A stretch of 64,000 nucleotides of DNA from Rhodococcus tukisamuensis NBRC 100609. Its GTDB lineage: Bacteria; Actinomycetota; Actinomycetes; Mycobacteriales; Mycobacteriaceae. Position numbers and translations under genes: made by a program. The notes under the pieces are model-generated. The model made no database searches, was not told where the DNA came from, and was given only the letters and a program-made list of their open reading frames with translations. Shown here one piece after another: positions 50,451-60,109 of the stretch. Every line of letters starts with the position of its first letter. The stretch's first letter is position 1. The DNA is taken from assembly GCF_001894985.1 (NCBI RefSeq), contig NZ_BCXG01000003.1, positions 186,001-250,000 on the forward strand, given 5' to 3'.

Positions 50451-51673
50451 CCCCGCTCATCCGCGAACCTGTGACCTCCACCGCCCCACCAACCGGCGCC
50501 AGGCACGAGGCTGCCGACCGCATCCTGCGACTGTTCACACGCTTCACCGGCGGCGGCTACCTCGTCTACCTGGTCCTGCTACTACCGGCAATCGTCTCGC
50601 AGGCTCACCTGATGGACCGCTGGTGGACCCCGACTGCCGCGGTCGCGGTGTTCGGGTCGGGCCTGGCGCTCGTGGCCGCGTCCTTCCTCCCCGACACCAG
50701 GATCCTGCGGGCGGCAGGCGGGACCGCTGCCCTGGTTTATCTTCTGGCACTTGCCGCGTGGCCCCTCGCTTGGAACGGCCTGTCCCCGGCAGACGGCGCC
50801 GGAATCTGGCTGTCGACGTTCCCCGGCCTCGCCAGCCTCGCCGCCCTCGCGGCCTGGCGGCCTGCCTACGCGTTCGCGCATGTCGTGATCGCCTGCACCG
50901 GAGTCCATCTCGTCAACAGTGCGGCCCGATCCGGGCACATTACCATTCTGCTGATCCCGGACATCGCCTTCACTGTCATGTTCTGCACGTTGTTCGTCGG
51001 TGCCGCGGCGATGGCCCTCCGCACCGGCCGGGTGCTCGACGCCACCACCGACGCCACCCACGCCGCCGCTGCGGCCGCCGCCGCCCAACACGCCCGGACG
51101 GTCGAGCGCGAACGGTTCGACGCGCTGATCCACGACGGGGTGATGTCGACCCTGCTCTCCGCGTCCAGGCAGGGCGCAACGCCGAGCATCGCACGGCAGT
51201 CCGCCGCTACGATGCGCCAACTCGACGCCCTCCGCTCCGGCCCCGGACCGCACGAACGCTTCGACGAGGCGGAGGTGCTCTCGCACCTGCGCACCGCCGC
51301 GACGGAGGTGGACGAGGACGCCACCCTGCAGATGCTTCGACACCCCGAGTCGGCCGCCCTGTCCATGCCCGCAGACGCCGTCCGTGCGATGGGCGCGGCG
51401 CTGGCGGAGGCACTACGCAACAGCATCGCGCACGCGGGGCCGGACGCACACCGAGCCGTCGTCGTCACAATCGCACCGGACCGCGTCGGCATCCGCATCG
51501 CCGACAACGGAATCGGCTTCGACCCCGATTCGATTCCTGCACACCGCCTCGGCCTCGCCGTCAGCATTCGAGCCCGGATGGGGCAGGTTCCCGGCGGCTC
51601 GGCACTCATCGACTCCCGGCCTGCCGACGGCACCCGAATCCACCTGACCTGGCGTGCATCATGCCGGACATGA
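50447..51673 (+). CDS. Membrane histidine kinase (DesK/NarX-like)
   Basis: A 408-residue sensor kinase. About five to six membrane helices fill residues 35-195. The phospho-acceptor His229 is in RFDALIHDGVMSTLL, a short HisKA_3-like dimer helix. The HATPase part has the N-box EALRNSIAHAG (Asn325) and IADNGIGFDPDSIP (Asp353). The helical linker carries an Ala-rich run (THAAAAAAAAQHA). There is no periplasmic sensor domain, so it likely senses through the membrane. It overlaps both neighbours by GTGA and ATGA. A paralogue lies at 53216. Confidence 0.85.
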   Translation: MTPLIREPVTSTAPPTGARHEAADRILRLFTRFTGGGYLVYLVLLLPAIVSQAHLMDRWWTPTAAVAVFGSGLALVAASFLPDTRILRAAGGTAALVYLLALAAWPLAWNGLSPADGAGIWLSTFPGLASLAALAAWRPAYAFAHVVIACTGVHLVNSAARSGHITILLIPDIAFTVMFCTLFVGAAAMALRTGRVLDATTDATHAAAAAAAAQHARTVERERFDALIHDGVMSTLLSASRQGATPSIARQSAATMRQLDALRSGPGPHERFDEAEVLSHLRTAATEVDEDATLQMLRHPESAALSMPADAVRAMGAALAEALRNSIAHAGPDAHRAVVVTIAPDRVGIRIADNGIGFDPDSIPAHRLGLAVSIRARMGQVPGGSALIDSRPADGTRIHLTWRASCRT

Positions 51674-52737
51674 CACGCGGCATCGGTGACCCCCGCGAGC
51701 TGCTGGGCATGCGGAGCCCCGCAGCGACACTCATCGTCTGGTTCTACGCGCTCACCTTTGCACTCCTCGCTGTCGTCTCCCACGACGGGGTGAGCGCGTT
51801 CTGGCCACTACCCGTCGCCGTCCTTGTGGTCACCTGCGGTGCTGTGGCCCTGATCCGGATTGACGGCGACCCGCTGCCCATACCGGCCACTCTCGTCCTA
51901 GCCGCCATCGGCCCCGTCAGCTGTGCGCTGGTGCTCTCAGTGCTGGCGGCACCCGGCTCGATCCCGCATCAGGCGCAAGCCTGGCCACTCGGAGCGTCCA
52001 CCGTGATCTACACCTTCATGTGTGTGCGCGGGCGGACCTGGTACGCCTGGCTGGGATTCGCCGCGACGACCGGAATATTCGTAGCCTGGTCGATCCAGAT
52101 CGGGCAGAGTGCTGGACACGGGGTCACCGTGTCGACGATCAACCTCCCGCCACTCCTGATGGCCACCTTCTTCGCCTACAAGCTCCGCCCGGACGCCCAG
52201 GCGACCTTCGAACTGCGCGAGCAGACCACCCGACGCGTCGCAGCCGAGGCCGCTGATTCCGCGATGCTCGAGGAGCGCGACGGACAGTTGCGCCGGCTCG
52301 ACGAGCTGGCTCGGCCGCTGCTCGAACGGATCCGCACCGAGTCGGACCTCAACGCGGACGAGCGGCTGGCATGCCGGCTGCTCGAGGCGTACCTGCGTGA
52401 CACCCTCCGCGCCCCAGCTCTCGCTGACGCTCCGGTGTCGGCTGCGGCCCGCGCCGCCCGCACCCGCGGAGTCGAGGTGATCCTGCTCGACGACCGTGGC
52501 ATGGACACGGCGCCCGCGGAGGTCCGCGACCGTTTTCTGACCGCAGTTGCGGACGAGCTGGACGCCGCACGCGACGGCGCGGTGACCGTGCGGGTTCTGC
52601 CGCCGGGGCGCAAGGCCGCGGCGACCGTCCTCGCCAACAGCGGGAATGCCGTGCGACGCATCGAGTTCGGCCCCGACGGCCTGCCCATCCAGCCCGTCCA
52701 GGAGCCCAGTCGTTTGGATAGCTCACGATGCCCCTAA
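51670..52737 (+). CDS. Membrane protein with novel C-terminal domain (kinase partner 1)
   Basis: A 355-residue protein. Residues 20-175 hold about five to six membrane helices. The cytosolic part begins with a charged coiled-coil-like helix (FELREQTTRRVAAEAADSAMLEERDGQLRRLDELARPLL) and ends with a domain including VEVILLDDRGMDTAPAEVRDRFL. It lacks HATPase N/G boxes and receiver motifs. A homologue at 54400 has the same layout and position after the second kinase. I infer an accessory of the kinase; it may be a degenerate sensor. ATG 51670 gives a 4-nt overlap; ATG 51661 is possible. Confidence 0.75.
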   Translation: MTRGIGDPRELLGMRSPAATLIVWFYALTFALLAVVSHDGVSAFWPLPVAVLVVTCGAVALIRIDGDPLPIPATLVLAAIGPVSCALVLSVLAAPGSIPHQAQAWPLGASTVIYTFMCVRGRTWYAWLGFAATTGIFVAWSIQIGQSAGHGVTVSTINLPPLLMATFFAYKLRPDAQATFELREQTTRRVAAEAADSAMLEERDGQLRRLDELARPLLERIRTESDLNADERLACRLLEAYLRDTLRAPALADAPVSAAARAARTRGVEVILLDDRGMDTAPAEVRDRFLTAVADELDAARDGAVTVRVLPPGRKAAATVLANSGNAVRRIEFGPDGLPIQPVQEPSRLDSSRCP

Positions 52738-52857
52738 TCCTGGGGGCAGAGAAATCCCGTCTGGGCAACCCTCTCGTCGCCGCCTAGCGTCAGGGAGGCG
52801 CGTGGCCCGACTCTCCACGGGCCATGCACTGACGACTTACTCCCCGGGGGGGCGCCC

Positions 52858-53190
52858 ATGTCCACGACACTCAACCACCTTCTCCATCGCCCGCACGCGC
52901 CGCGACCGCGCATCACGGCCGCGACGGCCGCACTGCAGGCGCCCGTCGCGCGGCCCGCACTGATCCGGCCGACGTTGTCCGCGCGCGAGATCGAGGTTCT
53001 GCTGCGGTGGCTGCACTGCGACTCCAAGAGCGCGGTCGCCGCGGACATGTACCTCTCACTGGGCACTGTCAACACCCATCTCGCACGCATCCGCGCCAAG
53101 TACGCGCAGGTGGGTAGGGCGGCACCGACCAAGGCCGCCCTCGTGGCCCGCGCGGTGCAGGACGGGTTGATCTCCATCGACGAGCTGTGA
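52858..53190 (+). CDS. LuxR-type HTH protein without receiver domain
   Basis: A 110-residue protein made of a 40-residue leader and a LuxR HTH (SAREIEVLLRWLHCDSKSAVAADMYLSLGTVNTHLARIRAKY, then APTKAALVARAVQDGLI). It is paralogous to the DNA-binding end of the response regulator at 49767 (shared ARIRAKYA..GR.A.TK..L..RAV.DG). The receiver is entirely absent, so it cannot be phosphorylated like a normal response regulator. It heads the second kinase cassette, 25 nt before the kinase start. It could bind as a constitutive activator or compete with the full-length regulator (inference). Confidence 0.82.
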   Translation: MSTTLNHLLHRPHAPRPRITAATAALQAPVARPALIRPTLSAREIEVLLRWLHCDSKSAVAADMYLSLGTVNTHLARIRAKYAQVGRAAPTKAALVARAVQDGLISIDEL

Positions 53191-53215
53191 TCCAACTGTC
53201 GCCGGTCCGGCTCGA

Positions 53216-54403
53216 ATGACCGCGCGCAACAGCAAGATCGGTGACGCGGAGGCCGGAGTCATCCGCACCTTTGCCCGCGTGCTCGGCGCCGGGGCCCTGT
53301 TCTTCGCCGTGGTGCTGATCCCCGTCCTCCTCGTCCAGTCGGATGTGCTGGCACCGTGGTACACCCCGGTTGCCGTCGTCATCGTCTTCGCGCCGCTGCT
53401 CGCCCTGTGGCCGGCGAGCTACGCCCCCGACCTGAGGTGGGTTCGCAGATTCAGCGCACTGAGCGCCGCGACCTACCTCGTCACCATGGCCGGTTGGCTG
53501 CCCGCGTTACAGGGGAACCTCCCGCCGACCCGCGACGTGTGGTTGTCCGCGATCTCCGGGCTCGTGGCCATGGCCGCGGCGGTGTGCTGGCCTCCGCCCC
53601 TCGGCGTGCTGTACCTCGTGGTCAGCAGCTGCGCGGCGGAGGTGATACGGCACATCACCCGAGCCGGACCAGCGAGCACCCTGCTGCCGGAGATCTTCAA
53701 CGTCGTGATGACCAACAGCATGTTCGTCCTCGCCGCCATCGCCGCAGTTCAGTCCGGCTGCACCCTCGACCGCACCCGCGCCGCCGCCGCGCGACAGTCC
53801 GCGGCGACCGCCGCAGTCGCCGCGCGGGACGTCGAGCGGAAGCGGTTCGACGCACTGATCCACGACAGCGTCATGTCGACGCTGCTCGGCATCGCACGGC
53901 ACGGCAACAGCGACCAGCTCGGCGCCCAGTCCGGCGTCGCGCTTCGCGAACTCGACCGCCTGCACGCCAGCGACGTGGCCACCGAAGACCTCGACGCGGA
54001 CGCCGCGGTCGCCTTGATCCGCTCCGCGCTGACGGACGTCGACGAGGACGGCACCGTCGGCCTTCAGATCCGGATGGGCTCGCCCGTCACCATTCCGCGC
54101 GAGGCCTGCCGCGCGATCGCTTCCGCCGCAACTGAAGCCCTCCGCAACAGCATTCAGCACGCGGACAGCGCGAAGCAGGCCGCGGACCGGCTCGTTGCCA
54201 TCGACGTCGACATCGACGGCGTGCACGTGCTGGTGGCCGACAACGGTCGAGGGTTCGACCCCGACCGGGTTCCGCAGTACGGACTGGGCATCAGCGTGTG
54301 CATTCACTCGCGCATGGCGTCGGTACCGGGCTGCACCGCCGAGATCCACTCCGCTGCCCACCGCGGCACTCGGGTCACCCTGCGCTGGACGGCACCGTCG
54401 TGA
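53216..54403 (+). CDS. Membrane histidine kinase (paralogue 2)
   Basis: A 395-residue sensor kinase paralogous to the one at 50447. About five to six membrane helices fill residues 20-180. His216 lies in RFDALIHDSVMSTLLG, the N-box is TEALRNSIQHAD, and the G-box region is VADNGRGFDPDRVP. Its length and layout match its paralogue throughout. It starts at ATG 53216 and ends with a GTGA overlap into the next gene. Because the adjacent regulator lacks a receiver, this kinase may phosphorylate the regulator at 49767 (inference). Confidence 0.85.
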   Translation: MTARNSKIGDAEAGVIRTFARVLGAGALFFAVVLIPVLLVQSDVLAPWYTPVAVVIVFAPLLALWPASYAPDLRWVRRFSALSAATYLVTMAGWLPALQGNLPPTRDVWLSAISGLVAMAAAVCWPPPLGVLYLVVSSCAAEVIRHITRAGPASTLLPEIFNVVMTNSMFVLAAIAAVQSGCTLDRTRAAAARQSAATAAVAARDVERKRFDALIHDSVMSTLLGIARHGNSDQLGAQSGVALRELDRLHASDVATEDLDADAAVALIRSALTDVDEDGTVGLQIRMGSPVTIPREACRAIASAATEALRNSIQHADSAKQAADRLVAIDVDIDGVHVLVADNGRGFDPDRVPQYGLGISVCIHSRMASVPGCTAEIHSAAHRGTRVTLRWTAPS

Positions 54404-55488
54404 CCGGCACCGAGTCCAGTGACTTCCGCGACGTGCGCGTCCTACTCGGCATGGACCGACCCGCCGCGAGGGTGCTCGTTGCGCTGTTCTGCCTGAGTTT
54501 CACCGTCGTGGCCCTTGCCAATCTGGAAGGGGTGCACTCCATCTGGCCGTCCTTGCTGGCAGCAGGGCTGGTCTCCGCCGGGGCGGCGGTGATCATCGCC
54601 GTGCCGGGCGACCCGCTGCCGACGGTCCACACGCTCGCTTTGACCGCGCTGGGGCCGATCGCCTGTGCGCTGGTCCTGTGGCAGCTGCCCGTGCCGGGCT
54701 GGACGCTGGACTCGGCCTGGCAGATACGCGCGGTGACGGTGGTGCTGGTCTACATGTCGGTGCGGGGCCGCGCGGCGTACGCGTTCGCGGGAGCGGCGCT
54801 GGTGATCCTCACCAGCGGCGTCTGGAGCGACGCGACCGGGCAGGGCTGGGGCACCGGGATTCGGTTGGCCTCGATCAACCTCGCCCCCGTCCTGATGTCG
54901 GCGTTCTTCGCGTTCAGCATCCGGAGGGTCGGGTTGGCGGTGTTCCGGCTGCGCGAACGCGAATCCGAGCGAGCCGCCGACGAGGCCATGACCGAGGCCG
55001 TGCTGCGCGAGCGCGACACCCAGCTCTCCCGGCTGGACCTCGTGGCCCGCCCGATCCTCGAGGCCTCCGCCGCCGGGCACGAGTTCTCCGCGAGGGAACG
55101 CGAGGATTGCGCGGTACTGGAATCCCATCTGCGCGACACCCTTCGGGCGCCGGTGTTCGCCTCGGACCCAGCGGTGTGCGCGGCGGTCGACGCGGCTCGG
55201 AGACGGGGCGCACGAGTAATCCTGCTCGACGACGGTGGCCTGGCCGGCGCATCTGCCGAGTCGGTGGCCCGGATCCGGGCGGGCCTCATCGAGGAGCTCA
55301 ACTCGTGCGAGGACGGAACCCTCACCGCGCGGGCCCTGCCCGCCGGCCGGGACACCCTGGCGACCATCGTCTCCGAGCACGTCACTCACGTTCGACGCGT
55401 CGAGTACGACCGATCGGAGCGGGTCAGCGTGACGGTACGAACCGACGACGATGTGCCCGAACCCGCCGCCCTCCCCGGTCGGAGGTAG
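54400..55488 (+). CDS. Membrane protein with novel C-terminal domain (kinase partner 2)
   Basis: A 362-residue paralogue of the protein at 51670. It has membrane helices at about residues 25-175, a charged helix (RLRERESERAADEAMTEAVLRERDTQLSRLDLVARPIL) and the domain ending in RVILLDDGGLAGASAESVARIR. The blocks HLRDTLRAPVF and ILLDDGG match YLRDTLRAPAL and ILLDDRG of its homologue. Again I see no kinase, receiver or cyclic-nucleotide motif. GTG 54400 overlaps the kinase stop by 4 nt. It probably is a partner of that kinase. Confidence 0.75.
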   Translation: MTGTESSDFRDVRVLLGMDRPAARVLVALFCLSFTVVALANLEGVHSIWPSLLAAGLVSAGAAVIIAVPGDPLPTVHTLALTALGPIACALVLWQLPVPGWTLDSAWQIRAVTVVLVYMSVRGRAAYAFAGAALVILTSGVWSDATGQGWGTGIRLASINLAPVLMSAFFAFSIRRVGLAVFRLRERESERAADEAMTEAVLRERDTQLSRLDLVARPILEASAAGHEFSAREREDCAVLESHLRDTLRAPVFASDPAVCAAVDAARRRGARVILLDDGGLAGASAESVARIRAGLIEELNSCEDGTLTARALPAGRDTLATIVSEHVTHVRRVEYDRSERVSVTVRTDDDVPEPAALPGRR

Positions 55489-55530
55489 GAGCCAGGGAGT
55501 TCGCATCCGACTGAGTTCCGCTCGTCGCTC

Positions 55531-56385
55531 CTACGGCAGCAACCCCAACCGACGTGCCTCGAACACCGCCTGCTGCCGGCTGGCCACCTCGAGCTTGGCC
55601 ATCAGGTTCCGCATGTACGTCTTCACGGTTTCCACGCTGAGCGAGAGCCGGTCGGCGATCTCCGCGTTGCGGCAGCCCAGTGCCACATGCGAGAGCACCT
55701 CGAACTCGCGGGGCGACAGCGCAACCCGCGCCGGGACGTCGGCCGGCGCGGTGAGCGAGCGCAGCGTGTGCTCGACCGATCGCAGCGTCTGGACCATCGC
55801 TGGGTCGCCGACCTTGTCGGCCAGGTCCCGCAGCACCAGGTAGCTCTCGGTGATCGCCTCGGAAACCGCGGCGCCGCGCGCCGGTCCACCATGCTCGACG
55901 CGGGCCCGCTCGATCAGCAGTACCCGCCGGTCCACCTCGTCGCGGACCTCGATCTCGCGGGCCAGTCGGTGCGCCGACGCAAGCAACGCGGACGCCATCA
56001 CGTCGCCGATCGGCCGCCGGCGCGGCAGTCCGCCGTAGATCGCCGCCCGGGTCACCCCTCGCACCACCACCGGCACCGCCAGCAGCGACTCGATCCCCTC
56101 GCCCGCCACCTGCGCGTCGTAGTCGTGGGTGATGTGACTGGAGTTGAAGTAGTCCGGCGCCGACTCCGGCCGCTGCTCGGCGATGGCCCGGCCGCCGAGG
56201 CCGCAGCGGGTGTCGATGATCAGGCCCCGCAGCGTGCGGCTTCGGGTGCCCGCGAAGCCGCTGAGCAGCAACCGCTGGCTGACGACCGATCCGGCGAAGA
56301 GCACCGGGAACGGGGTGCTCGCCCGCAGCGCGCGCAGTTCCCCGCTGAGCGCGTCGTCGTCGCTCGGTCTCATCGTCTCGTTCAT
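55531..56385 (-). CDS. GAF-domain LuxR family regulator
   Basis: A 284-residue regulator. Its N-terminal part (about residues 10-160) is GAF-like (RSRTLRGLIIDTRCGLGGRAIAEQRPESAPDYF, ESLLAVPVVVRGVTRAAIYGG). Then come a helical linker and a C-terminal LuxR HTH (LSPREFEVLSHVALGCRNAEIADRLSLSVETVKTYMRNLMAKL, about 220-270). Proteins of this build in actinobacteria commonly control aromatic or fatty-acid catabolism genes beside them. It is divergent from the acyl-CoA synthetase at 56519. ATG 56385 is the only in-frame start near this point; the next, at MRPSDDD, is possible. Confidence 0.85.
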   Translation of the reverse strand: MNETMRPSDDDALSGELRALRASTPFPVLFAGSVVSQRLLLSGFAGTRSRTLRGLIIDTRCGLGGRAIAEQRPESAPDYFNSSHITHDYDAQVAGEGIESLLAVPVVVRGVTRAAIYGGLPRRRPIGDVMASALLASAHRLAREIEVRDEVDRRVLLIERARVEHGGPARGAAVSEAITESYLVLRDLADKVGDPAMVQTLRSVEHTLRSLTAPADVPARVALSPREFEVLSHVALGCRNAEIADRLSLSVETVKTYMRNLMAKLEVASRQQAVFEARRLGLLP

Positions 56386-56389
56386 GGCA

Positions 56390-56407
56390 TACCCACTTCG
56401 TAGGGTA
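56390..56407. promoter_or_regulatory. Short inverted repeat between GAF-LuxR and acyl-CoA synthetase genes
   Basis: TACCC (56390-56394) and GGGTA (56403-56407) are perfect 5-bp arms 8 nt apart, in the 133-nt divergent gap. It may be a LuxR-type operator; symmetry is short, so confidence is low. Confidence 0.35.
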
Positions 56408-56518
56408 GCGGGCACCGCGGGGCCGGCCCTACCGTCGGGGGAACCGCTTGTAAGCCCCGTCACAACGCATCCGCGCGACGCCTGGGCCAGCCGACCACTG
56501 CCAACTGGAGGTACCGAA

Positions 56519-58135
56519 GTGCCCGGCACACCGTCCCCCGCCGCCAACCATTCGGAGCTCAGCCCGCTGCGCTTCCTCGAGCGTTCCGCCGCGGTCTTCC
56601 CCGACCGCACCGCGATCGTCCACGGCGACCGCCGGTACACCTACCGGGAGTTCGGCGCCGAGGTGGAGCGCCTCGCCCGGGTACTGCGCACCCGGATCGA
56701 GCCCGGCGACCGGGTGGCGTACCTGTCGCCGAACACCCCCGAACTGCTGATGGCGCACTTCGCGGTGCCGCTCGCCGGCGGCGTGCTGATCGCGTTGAAC
56801 TCGCGGCTCGCCGGCCCGGAACTCGAGTACATCCTCGACCACTCCGGCGCCCGCGTCCTGTTCGTGGACTCCGAGTTCCTCGGCTCCGTCGCCGCCGCCC
56901 GCGCACAGGTGCCGACGCTGCACGAGATCGTCGAGATCCCCGACTCCACCAACCCGGTCTACGCCCCGCCCGGCGTCGCGACCGCGGTCTACCCGGAGTT
57001 CCTCGACGGAGCCCCCGACGACGCGCCACTGCACTGGGGCGTCGAGGACGAACTGCAGGTCATCGCGATCAACTACACCTCCGGCACCACCGGCAAGCCC
57101 AAGGGCGTCATGTACTCGCACCGCGGCGCGTACCTGAACTCGCTCGGCGAGACCTTCCACAACGGCTTCACCGGCGACACCAAGTACCTGTGGACGCTGC
57201 CGATGTTCCACTGCAACGGCTGGTGCACCCCGTGGGCGGTCACCGCCGCCGGCGGCACCCACGTGTGCCTGCGTGCGGTGCGCGCCGACGCGGTCTGGGA
57301 CGCCATCGACCACCTCGGCATCACCCACCTCTGCGGCGCCCCGACCGTCTGCTCCACCATCGCCGACGCCCCGCAGGCGCACCCGCTGGCGGCACCGCTG
57401 CGGATCACCACCGCGGGCGCACCGCCGTCGCCGACGGTGATCGGCCAGCTCGAGTCCCTCGGGGTGAGCGTCGTGCACGTCTACGGGCTCACCGAGGTGT
57501 ACGGGCCGTACACGATCTGCGAGCCGCAGGACTCGTGGGCCGCGCTGGACCCGGCCGAGCGGGCCGTCCTGATGTCGCGGCAGGGCGTCGGGATGCTGCA
57601 GGCCGAGAACGCACGCGTCGTGGACCAGCAGATGCGGGACGTGCCCGCCGACGGCCAGACGATGGGCGAGATCGTGCTGCGCGGCAACAACGTGATGCTC
57701 GGCTACTACCGCGACGAGGCGGCCACGGCGGAGGCCTTCGCCGGCGGCTGGTTCCACACCGGCGACCTCGGCGTCATGCATCCGGACGGCTATCTCCAGC
57801 TCAAGGACCGCGCCAAGGACATCATCATCTCCGGCGGCGAGAACATCTCCACGGTCGAGGTGGAGCAGGCGATCATCTCCCACCCGGCCGTCGCGGACGT
57901 CGCCGTCGTCGGTGTCCCGGACCAGAAGTGGGGCGAGCGCCCCAAGGCGTTTGTGCTGCTCAGGCCGGGTTCCGCCGCCACCGCCGAGGAGCTGGTCGAG
58001 TACACCCGGGGGTTGCTGGCCGGCTACAAGGTGCCGCGCGAGATCGTCTTCGCGGAGGACCTGCCGCGTACCCCCACCGGGAAGATCCGCAAGAACGAGC
58101 TGCGGGCCCAGGAAGACGCGGCTACCACGGCGTAG
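56519..58135 (+). CDS. Long- or medium-chain acyl-CoA synthetase (AMP-binding)
   Basis: A 538-residue adenylate-forming ligase that activates a carboxylic acid to its CoA ester. The P-loop YTSGTTGKPKG lies near residue 190, the adenine motif VYGLTEVYGP near 321, TGD in WFHTGDLG near 415, the hinge DRAKDIIISGGENIS near 433, and the catalytic Lys in PTGKIRKNEL near 520. It is of the FadD-like DltE/3-methylmercaptopropionyl-CoA ligase clade by its sequence layout, but its acid substrate is unknown. GTG 56519 has a GGAGG site seven bases upstream. The 3-hydroxyacyl-CoA dehydrogenase follows after 51 nt and would act on its product. Confidence 0.9.
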   Translation: MPGTPSPAANHSELSPLRFLERSAAVFPDRTAIVHGDRRYTYREFGAEVERLARVLRTRIEPGDRVAYLSPNTPELLMAHFAVPLAGGVLIALNSRLAGPELEYILDHSGARVLFVDSEFLGSVAAARAQVPTLHEIVEIPDSTNPVYAPPGVATAVYPEFLDGAPDDAPLHWGVEDELQVIAINYTSGTTGKPKGVMYSHRGAYLNSLGETFHNGFTGDTKYLWTLPMFHCNGWCTPWAVTAAGGTHVCLRAVRADAVWDAIDHLGITHLCGAPTVCSTIADAPQAHPLAAPLRITTAGAPPSPTVIGQLESLGVSVVHVYGLTEVYGPYTICEPQDSWAALDPAERAVLMSRQGVGMLQAENARVVDQQMRDVPADGQTMGEIVLRGNNVMLGYYRDEAATAEAFAGGWFHTGDLGVMHPDGYLQLKDRAKDIIISGGENISTVEVEQAIISHPAVADVAVVGVPDQKWGERPKAFVLLRPGSAATAEELVEYTRGLLAGYKVPREIVFAEDLPRTPTGKIRKNELRAQEDAATTA

Positions 58136-58186
58136 CAGAATGTGCGCGGAAACCATGATGATCGATACGTGACTGGAGAAGTAGCT

Positions 58187-59035
<849 letters not shown>

Positions 59036-59040
59036 TCCCC

Positions 59041-59111
59041 GATCCGCACCCCGGCTGTACCCGTCGCGCCCGCAATTGCGTCCGCGACGCGTGCAGCCGG
59101 GGTGCGGATTG
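59041..59111. repeat. 71-nt palindromic repeat, copy A
   Basis: It is a near-complete palindrome centred on CGCAATTGCG (59071-59080). The outer arms ATCCGCACCCCGGCTG and CAGCCGGGGTGCGGAT pair perfectly and the inner arms mostly. It starts six bases after a gene stop. A second copy at 60109-60179 matches it at 62 of 71 positions without gaps, with paired changes in the stem. Confidence 0.8.
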
Positions 59112-59176
59112 CGTAGTTGTCCACAGGGCGCGGGCTGGGTCTGGTGCCGAGGGCAGTCCCCTGCGAGCGTCGACTC

Positions 59177-60109
59177 GTGGACTCCTTCCGAGACGGCGTC
59201 ATCCGCCGCACCGAGGCCCTGGGCGACGGGCACACCGACCGTGACCTGCGGCGCGGCCGCGACGGCGGTCACCTCGTCACCATCCGGCCCGGCTCCTACC
59301 TGCGGGCGTCGGACTTCGGCGCGCTCGACTCCGTCGGCCAGCACCGCGCGCTGACGCTGGCGACAGCAGCGGCCTGCGACCCCGACCTGGTCGTCAGCCA
59401 CACATCGGCTGCGGTCCTGCACGGGATCGACCTGTGGTCCGTGCCGCTGGACCGGGTACACCTGACCGCCGACCGCACCCGTGGCGGCAAGCTTGGCCGA
59501 CGGCGGCACCTGCACGCGACGCCGTTCCGAGACGACGAGGTGACGGTCCGCAATGGTGCGCGCTGCACCACCGTCGCGAGGACGGTCGTCGACCTGGCCC
59601 GCACAGTCCCCTTCGAGCAGGCCGTGGTGGTCGGCGACTGCGCGCTGCACAACAAGCTCGTGACGCCGGGCGAGCTCGCGCAGAGCATCGCGTCGGCGCA
59701 CCATCGGTCGGGTGTCGGCGCGGCGGCGCGGGCGGTGGCGTTCATGGACGGGCGCAGCGAGAGCGTCGGCGAATCCCGCAGTCGCGCACTCATGCATCGG
59801 CTTCGAGTACCGAAACCCGATCTGCAACAGTGGATTTCAAACTCAGATGGCACCGTAGGCCGGGTCGACTTCCTGTGGGGCTGCGGCCTGGTCGGCGAGT
59901 TCGACGGGCTCGGCAAGTACCGGGGCGAGTACCGGACGGGACCGGCATCCGAGGAGGACGCGGCCGACGCGGTGATCGCCGAGAAGTGCCGCGAGGACCT
60001 GCTCCGCGCCGAGGGCTTCATGGTCGTCCGGTGGGTGTGGCGCGAACTCGGCACCCCGAACGTCGTTGCAAACCGTATCCGGCGCGGCCTCGAACTCGCC
60101 CGACGCTGA
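59177..60109 (+). CDS. AbiEi/DUF559-like protein of unknown role
   Basis: A 310-residue protein of the actinobacterial group that has an N-terminal AbiEi-antitoxin-like winged helix and a C-terminal restriction-endonuclease-like (DUF559/VSR-type) domain. The N-terminus DSFRDGVIRRTEALGDGHTDRDLRR and the region VVSHTSAAVLHGIDLW are typical, as is VDFLWGCGLVGEFDGLGKYRGEYR, with FDG and GKY core residues of the fold. No partner toxin gene adjoins. GTG 59177 aligns with the family start; a TTG at 59117 would overrun the noncoding gap. It is bracketed by copies A and B of a palindromic repeat. Its biological role is unknown. Confidence 0.7.
   Translation: MDSFRDGVIRRTEALGDGHTDRDLRRGRDGGHLVTIRPGSYLRASDFGALDSVGQHRALTLATAAACDPDLVVSHTSAAVLHGIDLWSVPLDRVHLTADRTRGGKLGRRRHLHATPFRDDEVTVRNGARCTTVARTVVDLARTVPFEQAVVVGDCALHNKLVTPGELAQSIASAHHRSGVGAAARAVAFMDGRSESVGESRSRALMHRLRVPKPDLQQWISNSDGTVGRVDFLWGCGLVGEFDGLGKYRGEYRTGPASEEDAADAVIAEKCREDLLRAEGFMVVRWVWRELGTPNVVANRIRRGLELARR

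Noticed and set aside
59177-60109. The AbiEi-like protein as half of a type IV toxin-antitoxin pair
   Set aside because: No nucleotidyltransferase toxin (AbiEii) gene lies on either side; the neighbours are metabolic and transport genes, so only a domain-level similarity is stated.
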